Of a stretch of DNA of 39,175 nt, positions 1 through 9,097 are shown in pieces (the first letter of the stretch is position 1; every line of letters starts with the position of its first letter). This DNA comes from an uncultured Lachnospiraceae bacterium (GTDB lineage: Bacteria; Bacillota; Clostridia; Lachnospirales; Lachnospiraceae), in NCBI GenBank assembly GCA_948444865.1, contig CAOJVE010000005.1:1-39175 (forward strand), in the 5' to 3' direction. The position numbers were made by a program, and so were the translations under genes. Under the pieces are notes generated by a model, which worked only from the letters and a program-made list of their open reading frames with translations, did no database searches and had not been told where the DNA came from.

Positions 1-2
1 AT

Positions 3-227
3 GCGGATTTCTTTGATTTTGAGATACAGCCGGATACGATTATACTTATGTGCTCCGATGGACTGAGCAACATGGTCACCAATGAGGAAATTGCGAGACT
101 GTTGGAACAACCGGGCAATCTGAAGGAAAAGGGCAAAGCTCTGATTCGCCTGGCCAACGCCAATGGCGGTAAGGATAATATTGCAGTTGTGCTGATAGAA
201 CCATTTACCAAAGAGGTGGAAGAATGA
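3..227 (+). CDS. PP2C-family Ser/Thr protein phosphatase, C-terminal fragment (truncated by window start)
   Basis: Open frame 3 reads ADFFDFEIQPDTIILMCSDGLSNMVTNEEI...NGGKDNIAVVLIEP, matching PP2C 'SDGL' and 'GGxDNITVVLV' motifs. Stop TGA overlaps the next start (ATGA). Confidence 0.9.
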   Translation, partial: ADFFDFEIQPDTIILMCSDGLSNMVTNEEIARLLEQPGNLKEKGKALIRLANANGGKDNIAVVLIEPFTKEVEE

Positions 228-2368
228 TAAAAGAAGGAATGATTGTAGGGGAACGCTATGAGGTCGTAAGCAAAGTCGGCACAGGCGGCATGGCGGATGT
301 CTATAAGGCAAAGGATCATAAACTGAACCGGTTTGTGGCGATGAAGGTTTTGAAGCAGGAATTCCGGGAGGACACGAATTTCATTAAGAAATTCAAAACC
401 GAAGCCCAGGCTGCGGCAGGCCTGACCCACCCCAATGTTGTAAATGTATTTGACGTAGGAGAAAGCCAGGGAATCCATTACATTGTCATGGAGCTGGTGG
501 AGGGGATCACCCTGAAGGAATATATTTCCAAGAAGGGGAAGCTAAGCGTGAAGGAAGCCACCAGCATTGCCATTCAGGTTTCTATGGGGCTGGAGGCCGC
601 CCACAACCATGGGATCGTGCATCGGGATGTGAAGCCTCAGAATATAATTATTTCCACAGACGGCAAAGTGAAGGTGACGGATTTTGGAATCGCCCGCGCG
701 GCATCCTCCAACACCATCAGCTCCAACGTGATGGGATCGGTGCACTACAGTTCGCCGGAGCAGGTGCGCGGCGGTTACAGCGATGAAAAGAGCGATATTT
801 ACTCGCTGGGAATCACGATGTATGAGATGGTGACCGGGGTCGTGCCTTTCGAGGGGGACACCACGGTATCCATAGCCATTAAGCACTTGCAGGAAGAAAT
901 GGAGCCGCCCAGTGACTATACGCCGGATCTGCCATACAGCCTGGAGCAGATTATCTTCAAATGCACCCAGAAAAGCGTGGACAGACGGTATCCCAAGATG
1001 GAAGAAGTGATCGCGGATCTGAAGCATTCGCTGATTGATCCCCAGGGAGATTTTGTGAATCTGGCTCCGCTGAATACAGACGGCAAGACTGTGGTGTTCC
1101 AGGGAGAAGACATTGACGCGATCCGAAAAAACAATGCGATAAAAGAAGTTCCCCCTCTGGCGGCGGAGGAGGATTATTATGATTCCGTGGAAGATGAACC
1201 GGACGAAGACTATGAGGAAGAAGACGAAGAAGTCACAGGCGGCGGGCTGAACCGCAGGCTGGAAAAAGCCATGACCATCGGAGGCTTCATCATCGGCGCG
1301 CTGATTATCGGCGTACTGATTGTGCTGATCGGCAACGCGGCGGGATTGTTCAGCTTTGGTCCCGGCGGCGACAAGTCGGATGATAAGATCGCCAAAGAGA
1401 CGCAGGCGCCGGAAAGCGATATGGTGGAAGTGCCCGATCTGGTGGGCAAGACGGAAGAGGAGGCCACGGGAATCGTCAAGGAGCTCTATTTGGGCCTTCA
1501 GTATACGGAAGAAGAGACATCGGACACTTATGCAAAGGGATTGATTTCCTTCCAGGAGATCGAGCCGGGAACGAAAGTCCAGAAGTATACGACCATAAAA
1601 TATAAGTTAAGCAGCGGAAGCGCGGCGCTGCCTCTGCCGGATGTGGTGGGGCAGCAGCAGGAGACGGCCGAGAGAACCTTAAAAGACATGGGATTTACCG
1701 TAAGCACCACCAAATCCTACAGCTACGAGCATGAGCTGGGCGTGGTTATGAGCATGACTCCGGCGGCTGGAACCCAAAGCGTGGCTGGTGAGATGGTTAC
1801 GCTGGAAGTGAGCATGGGCAGCGAATACGAAGATTCTGTGATACCGGGCGTGATCGGCATGGATGAGACAGCGGCCAAGGCGGCCATGGCGGCGTTCAAC
1901 GTCATTGTGGAGTACGCGCCCAGCGACACGGTTCCCCAGGGGCAGGTGATGGCGCAGAACGTGGCCGAAGGCATCAGCGCGGAGAAAGGCTCCAACGTGA
2001 CCATCACGGTCAGCAGCGGGCCGGAATCTACAGCGACGCCGTCTCCAGAGGCGGGGGAGAGCCAGGAACCGGACGAAACGCAGGGAGCCCAGGAAGGGGA
2101 CGCGTCCGGCGCATGGAAGTGCACCCAGACGCTGGACACGCCGGCCACTTATACCGGCGGCATGGTGAAGATGGAACTGGTGCAGGATGTGAATAATTCG
2201 CCGGTGGTGGACACCATTATGGAGGGAAAAACCATCGACTTCCCGTATCAGCTGGATATCACCGGACAGCCGGGCGTCAGCGAGGGAACGCTGTACCTCT
2301 ATGAACTGATCGACACGGATTATGTGGAATTGGGCCATTACCCCATTTCCTTCCAGAAGGCAGAGTGA
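224..2368 (+). CDS. prkC: PASTA-domain Ser/Thr protein kinase (PrkC/StkP-like)
   Basis: Kinase motifs HRDVKPQNI and DFGIARA, one TM segment, three PASTA repeats (VPDLVGK, LPDVVGQ, IPGVIGM), plus an extra C-terminal domain. Confidence 0.95.
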   Translation: MIKEGMIVGERYEVVSKVGTGGMADVYKAKDHKLNRFVAMKVLKQEFREDTNFIKKFKTEAQAAAGLTHPNVVNVFDVGESQGIHYIVMELVEGITLKEYISKKGKLSVKEATSIAIQVSMGLEAAHNHGIVHRDVKPQNIIISTDGKVKVTDFGIARAASSNTISSNVMGSVHYSSPEQVRGGYSDEKSDIYSLGITMYEMVTGVVPFEGDTTVSIAIKHLQEEMEPPSDYTPDLPYSLEQIIFKCTQKSVDRRYPKMEEVIADLKHSLIDPQGDFVNLAPLNTDGKTVVFQGEDIDAIRKNNAIKEVPPLAAEEDYYDSVEDEPDEDYEEEDEEVTGGGLNRRLEKAMTIGGFIIGALIIGVLIVLIGNAAGLFSFGPGGDKSDDKIAKETQAPESDMVEVPDLVGKTEEEATGIVKELYLGLQYTEEETSDTYAKGLISFQEIEPGTKVQKYTTIKYKLSSGSAALPLPDVVGQQQETAERTLKDMGFTVSTTKSYSYEHELGVVMSMTPAAGTQSVAGEMVTLEVSMGSEYEDSVIPGVIGMDETAAKAAMAAFNVIVEYAPSDTVPQGQVMAQNVAEGISAEKGSNVTITVSSGPESTATPSPEAGESQEPDETQGAQEGDASGAWKCTQTLDTPATYTGGMVKMELVQDVNNSPVVDTIMEGKTIDFPYQLDITGQPGVSEGTLYLYELIDTDYVELGHYPISFQKAE

Positions 2369-3246
2369 TGGAAGGCCGTATCATAAAAGGGATTGCCGGG
2401 TTTTATTACGTGCATGTCCCTCAAAGCGGCCTGTACGAGTGCAAGGCCAAAGGCATTTTCCGAAAAGAGAACCGAAAACCGCTGGTGGGGGATGAAGTGC
2501 GGATCTGCATTCTGGATGAGAAAGACCGGGAAGGCAGCATCGAGGAGATCCTCCCCCGCAAAAACCAGCTGACGCGCCCGGCGGTGGCCAATGTGGACCA
2601 GGCCGCGCTGATCTTTTCGGTGGACGATCCCCGGCCCAATTACATGCTGCTGGACCGTTTTCTGGTCATGATGGCGTGGGTGCGCATTCCCACATGCCTG
2701 TGCTTTAACAAGAAAGACCTGGCAAAGCAGGAAGAGATGGACGCTATAGAGGAAATGTACAAAAAAAGCGGCTGTCCCGTGATTTTTACAAGCGTAAAGA
2801 CCGGGGAGGGGATTCGCCGGATGGATGAACTGCTGGAGGGGAAGATCACGGTGGCGGCCGGGCCTTCCGGCGTGGGGAAATCCTCGCTGACCAATTCCCT
2901 GCAGCGGGAAGTGCAGATGGAAACGGGAACGGTCAGCAAAAAGCTGAAAAAGGGCAGGCACACCACCCGCCACTGCCAGCTGATTCCCGTAAGGGAAAAT
3001 ACCTATCTGGTGGATACGCCCGGGTTTACCAGTCTGTATCTGGAGAATATGGAAAAAGAAGAGCTTCGGTTTTATTTTCCCGAATTTCAGTCCTATGAAG
3101 GGCAGTGCCGTTTTCAGGGGTGCACCCATACCTTGGAGCCGGACTGCGCGGTGAACCGGGCTTTCAAGGAGGGAGAAATCAGCCCTTCTCGGTATGAGAG
3201 TTATTTGAATCTATTTGCTGAATTAAAAGATAAAAGGAGATATTAA
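2365..3246 (+). CDS. rsgA: Ribosome small subunit-dependent GTPase A
   Basis: Circularly permuted GTPase: NKKDL, GPSGVGKSSL, DTPGF, and C-terminal Zn site CRFQGCTHTLEPDCAV. Confidence 0.95.
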   Translation: MMEGRIIKGIAGFYYVHVPQSGLYECKAKGIFRKENRKPLVGDEVRICILDEKDREGSIEEILPRKNQLTRPAVANVDQAALIFSVDDPRPNYMLLDRFLVMMAWVRIPTCLCFNKKDLAKQEEMDAIEEMYKKSGCPVIFTSVKTGEGIRRMDELLEGKITVAAGPSGVGKSSLTNSLQREVQMETGTVSKKLKKGRHTTRHCQLIPVRENTYLVDTPGFTSLYLENMEKEELRFYFPEFQSYEGQCRFQGCTHTLEPDCAVNRAFKEGEISPSRYESYLNLFAELKDKRRY

Positions 3247-3250
3247 ATTC

Positions 3251-3916
3251 ATGGAATATCAGTTATGCCCTTCTATTTTGTCTGCGGACTTCAATCGTTT
3301 GGGAGAACAGATTCAGGCGTTGGAGGGGCAGGGGCTAAAATGGCTGCATATTGATGTAATGGATGGAGACTTTGTGCCCAGCATTTCTTTTGGGATGCCG
3401 GTCATTAAGTCCATCCGCCGGGAGTCGAACATGTTTTTCGACGTGCATTTGATGGTTACGGAGCCGGAGCGTTATGTTCAGGATTTCGTAGAATGCGGGG
3501 CGGATTCCATTACGGTGCACGCGGAAGCGTGCGAGGATTTGGAGCGGACGGTGGAGCGCATCCGGGACGCAGGCGTACAGGCGGGGATTGCCTTAAAACC
3601 GGCGACGCCGCTGATGGAGATCAGTTATCTTCTGCAGCAGATTGACATGCTGCTGATTATGACTGTGCAGCCAGGATTTGGAGGGCAGGAATATATTGAG
3701 GATTCCACGGAAAAGATCCGTCAGGCCTGTCAGCTTTTGAAGGATGAGGGGGCAGAGATTCCCATTCAGGTTGACGGCGGGATCAACGACCAGACGCTGC
3801 CTCTTGTGTTGGAGGCGGGCGCCAGCCGGATTGTGGCGGGGTCTTACCTCTTTCAGGGAGATTTGAGCGAAAACATTGCAAAGGCCAGAAAGATCATGGG
3901 CCGTTATACAGAATAG
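3251..3916 (+). CDS. rpe: Ribulose-phosphate 3-epimerase
   Basis: PSILSADF, HIDVMDGDFVP, MTVQPGFGGQ, QVDGGIN motifs. Confidence 0.95.
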   Translation: MEYQLCPSILSADFNRLGEQIQALEGQGLKWLHIDVMDGDFVPSISFGMPVIKSIRRESNMFFDVHLMVTEPERYVQDFVECGADSITVHAEACEDLERTVERIRDAGVQAGIALKPATPLMEISYLLQQIDMLLIMTVQPGFGGQEYIEDSTEKIRQACQLLKDEGAEIPIQVDGGINDQTLPLVLEAGASRIVAGSYLFQGDLSENIAKARKIMGRYTE

Positions 3917-3927
3917 TTAGGAGAGAC

Positions 3928-4578
3928 ATGCGTATTGCATTGCTGAGTGGGGGCGATATCCAGAGCGATTTTGCCCTTGCCTTTTTGGAAGAGCAAAAAT
4001 TTGATAAAATCATAGCCGTAGACAAGGGCTTGGAATTCTGTCATCGAAACGGCATTCTTCCCCAGGGGATCGTGGGGGATTTTGACAGCGTAGAGGAAGG
4101 GCTTTTGCAGGAATACATAGCCCGGCCGGAAACGCTTCTTCGCAGGCTTTGCCCGCGAAAGGATGATTCAGACACGCAGTCCGCCTTTCATATGGCCATG
4201 GAGATGGGGGCGTCGGAGATCGGGATTTTGGGCGGCACGGGGAACCGGATGGATCATGTGTTTGCGAATCTGGAACTCTTATCCTATGGATTGTCGGTGG
4301 GGGTTCGCTGTTATCTGGCAGACGCTCATAATTATATCTGGGCCGCCGACCGCTCTCTTATGCTGCGCCGCGACAGCCAGAAGGGAAAATACGTGTCCAT
4401 GTTCGCGTTCGGGGAACCTGTGGAGGGCCTGACTTTGGAGGGATTTGCCTATCCGCTGAAAGACTACAGGCTGACCAGCCGCGACTGTGGGCGGACGCTC
4501 AGCAATGAGATTGTGGACAAAGAGGCCCGCATTGCGTTTAAAAAGGGCTGTCTATTGCTGATGATGTCCAGGGATTAA
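3928..4578 (+). CDS. Thiamine pyrophosphokinase
   Basis: GDFDS, KDDSDTQSA and GGTGNRMDH motifs typical of Thi80/ThiN family. Confidence 0.88.
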   Translation: MRIALLSGGDIQSDFALAFLEEQKFDKIIAVDKGLEFCHRNGILPQGIVGDFDSVEEGLLQEYIARPETLLRRLCPRKDDSDTQSAFHMAMEMGASEIGILGGTGNRMDHVFANLELLSYGLSVGVRCYLADAHNYIWAADRSLMLRRDSQKGKYVSMFAFGEPVEGLTLEGFAYPLKDYRLTSRDCGRTLSNEIVDKEARIAFKKGCLLLMMSRD

Positions 4579-4594
4579 AGGAGGAAAATACAAC

Positions 4595-5692
4595 ATGAAA
4601 CTAGGAATCGTAGGCCTGCCCAATGTAGGCAAAAGCACCCTTTTTAATTCTCTGACCCGTGCAGGGGCCGAGTCTGCCAATTATCCCTTCTGCACCATCG
4701 ATCCCAACGTGGGGATTGTGTCCGTGCCGGACGAGAGGCTGCAGCTTCTGGGGGATTTTTACCAGTCCAAGAAAGTGACCCCGGCGGTCATTGAATTTGT
4801 GGACATTGCCGGGCTGGTGAAAGGCGCCTCTCAGGGGGAAGGCCTGGGGAATCAGTTCCTGGCCAATATCCGGGAAGTGGACGCCATCGTGCATGTGGTG
4901 CGCTGTTTTGAAGATGAGAACGTGGTCCATGTGGACGGCTCCGTCGATCCGCTGCGGGACATTGAGACGATCAATCTGGAGCTGGTCTTTTCCGATCTGG
5001 AAATCCTGGAGCGCAGAATCGCCAAGACGGTGAAAGTCGCCCGGAACGATAAAAAAGCCGCCGGTGAACTGAAATTTTTGGAGAAAGTGAAAAGCCATCT
5101 GGAGGCCGACCAGCTCGCCATCACTTTGCCGCTGGAGGGCGAAGCGGAAGAGGCGTGGATGGGAGAGTACAATCTTCTGACCTATAAACCGGTGATCTAC
5201 GCCGCCAATGTGGCGGAAGAAGATCTGGAAAAGGACGGCTCCGGCAACGCGCACGTGGAGAAAGTGCGGGAGTACGCAAAGAAACAGGGCAGCGAGGCGT
5301 TCGTCATCTGCGCTCAGATTGAGCAGGAGATCGCGGAGCTGGATGACGACGAGCGGAAAATGTTTTTGGAAGATCTGGGATTAAAAGAGTCCGGGTTGGA
5401 AAAACTAATCAAAGCCAGCTATCGCCTTTTGGGCCTGCACAGTTTCCTTACGTCCGGGGAAGACGAAACCAGGGCCTGGACCGTGAAGCTGGGCACGAAG
5501 GCCCCCCAGGCCGCGGGGAAAATCCATACCGATTTCGAGCGGGGTTTTATCAAGGCGGAAGTGGTGAATTACCAGGATCTGCTGGACTGCGGCTCTTATG
5601 CGGGCGCCAGGGACAAGGGTTTGGTGCGCATGGAAGGAAAAGAGTACGTGGTGCAGGACGGGGACGTCATACTGTTTCGTTTTAATGTTTAG
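4595..5692 (+). CDS. ychF: Redox-regulated ATPase/GTPase YchF (OLA1 family)
   Basis: [42 protein letters not shown]-terminal TGS domain. Confidence 0.96.
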   Translation: MKLGIVGLPNVGKSTLFNSLTRAGAESANYPFCTIDPNVGIVSVPDERLQLLGDFYQSKKVTPAVIEFVDIAGLVKGASQGEGLGNQFLANIREVDAIVHVVRCFEDENVVHVDGSVDPLRDIETINLELVFSDLEILERRIAKTVKVARNDKKAAGELKFLEKVKSHLEADQLAITLPLEGEAEEAWMGEYNLLTYKPVIYAANVAEEDLEKDGSGNAHVEKVREYAKKQGSEAFVICAQIEQEIAELDDDERKMFLEDLGLKESGLEKLIKASYRLLGLHSFLTSGEDETRAWTVKLGTKAPQAAGKIHTDFERGFIKAEVVNYQDLLDCGSYAGARDKGLVRMEGKEYVVQDGDVILFRFNV

Positions 5693-5700
5693 GTGATTGC

Positions 5701-6570
5701 ATGAATATGTCGATAAATTTCCCCCACTTAGGAATCCATCTGGAGCATGTGGGGAAAACGGTGCAGGTGTTGGGCATGGATATTGCCTATTACGGAATTG
5801 TCATTGCGCTGTCCATGATTCTAGGAGTTGGGCTTATACTTTGGGAGGTCAGAAGAACCGGACAGGATGAGGACTTCTACCTGAATATGCTGATTTTGTC
5901 TATTTTAATCGGCGTTGTGGGGGCCAGGGCTTACTATGTGTTTTTTTCATGGGAAGATTATAAGGACAATCTGTGGGAAATATTCAATACTCGAGGCGGC
6001 GGCCTGGCCATTTACGGGGGCATCTTGTTCGGCGTGACGACGGCGTGCGTATACAGCGCAAAGAAGAAAGTTCCCCTGGGACGGATGGCGGACACAGCCT
6101 GTCTCGGCCTGATTTTGGGCCAGATTCTGGGCCGGTGGGGGAATTTTTTCAACCGGGAGGCTTTTGGCGGCTATACGGACAATCTGTTGGCTATGCAGCT
6201 TCCGGTGGACGCGGTGCGAAAGGGTGAGGTCACTTCCCAGATGTGGGAGCACGTGCAGAACATACAGGGCGTAGCTTATATTCAAGCGCACCCCACTTTT
6301 TTATATGAAAGTTTGTGGAATGCATTGGTATTGGCTTTTTTGTTGTGGTTTCGGCATAGGAAGAAATTTCAGGGGCAGGTATTCTGTCTGTATCTGATCG
6401 GATATGGCTTGGGCCGTTTCTGGATTGAGGGACTGCGCACAGATCAGCTGACCTTTTCAGTGGGGGGAGCGCAGGTTCCGGCCTCCCAGCTGTTGTCTCT
6501 GATTTTGGCGATCGGCGTGGGAGCGGCCGTTCTGGTTATCCGCCGCAGGCAAAAAAGCGAGGAAAAATAA
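5701..6570 (+). CDS. lgt: Prolipoprotein diacylglyceryl transferase
   Basis: Multi-TM; GRWGNFFNREAFG and HPTFLYESLWN and GRFWIEGLRTD signatures. Confidence 0.93.
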   Translation: MNMSINFPHLGIHLEHVGKTVQVLGMDIAYYGIVIALSMILGVGLILWEVRRTGQDEDFYLNMLILSILIGVVGARAYYVFFSWEDYKDNLWEIFNTRGGGLAIYGGILFGVTTACVYSAKKKVPLGRMADTACLGLILGQILGRWGNFFNREAFGGYTDNLLAMQLPVDAVRKGEVTSQMWEHVQNIQGVAYIQAHPTFLYESLWNALVLAFLLWFRHRKKFQGQVFCLYLIGYGLGRFWIEGLRTDQLTFSVGGAQVPASQLLSLILAIGVGAAVLVIRRRQKSEEK

Positions 6571-6604
6571 ACGGAAATACACAAGGAAGAGCAGGTACGG
6601 TTCA

Positions 6605-6790
6605 ATGAATGGCAAGACAGCGCAGAAAAGAGCGGCCGAGGCCAGAGGCCTTAAGCTGCGTCGAAAGATTGAGAGGAAGAGAAGAAATCTGAATTGTCAA
6701 ATTAAGGGAAGGAAAGATCTGCTGAAACAGCAAAAGCTCAGCAGGGAATTGGACCATTTGATCGGCGAATATCTGGAATTAATGGAGTGA
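6605..6790 (+). CDS. Spo0E-like aspartyl-phosphate phosphatase family small protein
   Basis: 61 aa; C-terminal helical hairpin with SxxxD signature: KLSRELDHLIGEYLELME. Basic N-terminal extension. Confidence 0.65.
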   Translation: MNGKTAQKRAAEARGLKLRRKIERKRRNLNCQIKGRKDLLKQQKLSRELDHLIGEYLELME

Positions 6791-6801
6791 AATAAGGGGA
6801 G

Positions 6802-6836
6802 AAGGGATTGCCAAATGCGCGGTCCTTTCTTTTTTT
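6802..6836 (+). terminator. Rho-independent terminator after the spo0E-like gene
   Basis: Imperfect inverted repeat GAAGGGATTGCC / GCGGTCCTTTC followed by TTTTTTT. Confidence 0.6.
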
Positions 6837-7040
6837 GCATGGAAAAATCCCCCCACGTGCAAAACACGGTCGAAAAATGGAGCGGAATAAAAAAATTTTC
6901 GTTTTCTTTTGGGCGCTTTGAAAAAATAAAATCTATATATGGTATCAATCTTGATAAACCAAAACTATATATAGATGAATTCTACGAAATCCGACGGGAA
7001 TATACCAAATTCTCCAAAAATATTTGCCCCTTCGGAAATA

Positions 7041-7070
7041 TTTTTTACCACTTGTGTTTTTTGTGATTTT
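7041..7070 (+). promoter_or_regulatory. Putative sigma-A promoter of the mraZ operon
   Basis: TTGTGT followed about 17 bp later by TAAAAT (TTGTGTTTTTTGTGATTTTGATATAAAAT). Confidence 0.55.
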
Positions 7071-7090
7071 GATATAAAATAGTCACATAA

Positions 7091-7136
7091 GTGGTAGAAA
7101 GTGGAGGATGGTGGTGGCAAATGGAGAGTAAGTGGC
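7091..7136 (+). promoter_or_regulatory. Tandem GTGG-type repeats, predicted MraZ operator
   Basis: gtggtagaaa/gtggaggatg/gtggtggcaa/atggagagta/agtggcagac at 7091, 7101, 7111, 7121 and 7132, a 10-11 bp period directly upstream of mraZ. Confidence 0.75.
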
Positions 7137-7200
7137 AGACTCCTACCACCTGGGGAAGCATTTGGGGAGATTAAATGACTTCCGCAAAAGGTGAGTTCAT

Positions 7201-7632
7201 ATGTTCATGGGAGAGTACAACCATACAATTGATGCGAAGGGGCGGCTGATTATCCCATCCAAGTTCCGCGAGTTACTTGGGGAAGAATTCGTGTTGACCA
7301 AAGGATTGGACGGCTGTTTATCAATTTATCCCATGAATGAATGGAGTTCCTTTGAAGAAAAGCTAAAGGCGTTACCACTTACAAATAAAAGCGCCAGAGC
7401 CTTCTCAAGGTTCTTTGTGGCAGGGGCCACTATGTGTGAGCTGGACAAGCAGGGGAGAATTCTCGTGCCGGCGACGTTGCGGGAATTTGCTGGTCTGGAA
7501 AAAGACGTGGTGCTCACTGGAAACATTACCCGCATTGAGGTATGGAGCAAAGAGACGTGGATAGAGAACAGTAATTACGATGACATGGACAGCATTGCAG
7601 AAGAGATGCAGGAAATGGGCATTGTCATCTGA
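7201..7632 (+). CDS. mraZ: Transcriptional regulator MraZ
   Basis: [24 protein letters not shown], and second copy [19 protein letters not shown]. Confidence 0.96.
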   Translation: MFMGEYNHTIDAKGRLIIPSKFRELLGEEFVLTKGLDGCLSIYPMNEWSSFEEKLKALPLTNKSARAFSRFFVAGATMCELDKQGRILVPATLREFAGLEKDVVLTGNITRIEVWSKETWIENSNYDDMDSIAEEMQEMGIVI

Positions 7633-7654
7633 TGCGAACAGCAAGGAGAATGAC

Positions 7655-8596
7655 ATGGAGTTTATGCACAAGTCAGTATTACTGGAGGAAGCGGTAGACG
7701 GTCTTAAGGTGAAGCCGGACGGCGTCTACGTGGATGGGACACTGGGAGGCGCCGGACACGCAGAAAGGGTGTGCGGTAAACTTTCTGCCAAGGGGAGATT
7801 TATTGGTATAGATCAAGACCAGGATGCAATAATTGCTGCGGCCAGACGATTGGAGAAGTATAAGGGGAATACGACCATCGTCCGCAGCAATTATTGTTAC
7901 ATGGTACAGGAGCTTAAGAAGCTTGGAATTGAAAAAGCGGATGGAATATTGTTAGATTTGGGAGTGTCCTCTTACCAGCTGGATCATGCGGAAAGAGGAT
8001 TTACTTATCAGAAGGACGCTCCTCTGGATATGCGCATGGATCAGAGTTCTGTCCAGACGGCCAGAGATCTCGTGAACGAATACAGCGAAAAAGAGCTGTT
8101 TCGGGTCATACGGGATTACGGGGAGGAGAAGTTTGCCAGAAACATCGCCCGGCGCATTGTGGATTATCGGAAGGACAAGCCTATCAAGACTACCGGGGAG
8201 CTTGCGCAGATCGTCCGGGACGCCATTCCCATGAAGTATCGGAAGATGCCCGGCCATCCGGCCAAAAGGACTTTTCAGGCTCTGCGCATTGAGCTGAACA
8301 AAGAGCTGGAGGTATTGGAAAATTCTCTGGAAAGCATGATTGAGATTCTAAACGACGGGGGAAGGATTTGCGTGATTACGTTTCATTCCCTGGAAGATCG
8401 AATCGTTAAAAATATATTTAAGAAAAGTGAGAATCCCTGCACTTGCCCCAGGGATTTTCCAGTCTGCGTTTGCGGGAAGAAGCCGCTGGGCCGGGCGGTC
8501 ACCAGAAAGCCCATCCTGCCCACGCAGCGGGAGATGGAAGCGAACCGAAGGTCTAAGAGCGCGAAGTTAAGGGTGTTTGAACGCATGGAGCAGTGA
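7655..8596 (+). CDS. rsmH: 16S rRNA (cytosine1402-N4)-methyltransferase
   Basis: [37 protein letters not shown] track starts at 7580, but ATG 7655 has an AAGGAG RBS. Confidence 0.94.
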   Translation: MEFMHKSVLLEEAVDGLKVKPDGVYVDGTLGGAGHAERVCGKLSAKGRFIGIDQDQDAIIAAARRLEKYKGNTTIVRSNYCYMVQELKKLGIEKADGILLDLGVSSYQLDHAERGFTYQKDAPLDMRMDQSSVQTARDLVNEYSEKELFRVIRDYGEEKFARNIARRIVDYRKDKPIKTTGELAQIVRDAIPMKYRKMPGHPAKRTFQALRIELNKELEVLENSLESMIEILNDGGRICVITFHSLEDRIVKNIFKKSENPCTCPRDFPVCVCGKKPLGRAVTRKPILPTQREMEANRRSKSAKLRVFERMEQ

Positions 8597-8602
8597 TGAG
8601 AT

Positions 8603-9097
8603 ATGGCCGATGTAAAAAGAAATGGGCATTACAACCGAGGAGCGTCCCAGAGTTACGGGATGAAAGATGTCTATGTAGACGGAAATACGGTCAGAAGAGT
8701 CCAGGCGCTTCCCCAGAAGGCGCCAAAGCCGACGGTCAGCCGGGCCGCCAGGAAGAACCGGGAACGGGCGCAGAGCATGAGCAAAGTTTTCGTCGTTTTT
8801 CTGGCCATAGCGTGCGCGGCTGTTTTATTTACCTGCGTGCGGTTTCTGCAGCTCAAATCCCGCATCACCGGCAGCATTCAGACGATTGCGGAACTGGAAT
8901 CGGAATACAGTCAGTTAAAAGCGGATAACGACGCCTACGAGAGTCAGCTGAATGCGTCCATGGATCTGGAGCAGGTGAAAAAGACCGCCATGGAGCGCCT
9001 GGGGATGAAATATCCCACGGAAAACCAGATTCTTACGTATCAGCTGGACAAAGGCAGTTATGTCCGGCAGTACCAGGAAGTGCCAGAGGCAGAGTAG
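8603..9097 (+). CDS. ftsL: FtsL-like septum-formation protein
   Basis: Short bitopic protein (one TM, coiled coil, AMERLGMKYP) between rsmH and PBP genes. Confidence 0.75.
   Translation: MADVKRNGHYNRGASQSYGMKDVYVDGNTVRRVQALPQKAPKPTVSRAARKNRERAQSMSKVFVVFLAIACAAVLFTCVRFLQLKSRITGSIQTIAELESEYSQLKADNDAYESQLNASMDLEQVKKTAMERLGMKYPTENQILTYQLDKGSYVRQYQEVPEAE

Noticed and set aside
1679-3129. Long minus-strand ORFs (219 and 263 aa) opposite prkC and rsgA
   Set aside because: They are antisense to strongly supported genes, with low-complexity His/Arg-rich translations and no domain pattern; artefacts of GC-rich codon structure.
6815-7066. 83-aa ORF before mraZ
   Set aside because: Spans a terminator, an AT-rich gap and a promoter; no RBS or domain.
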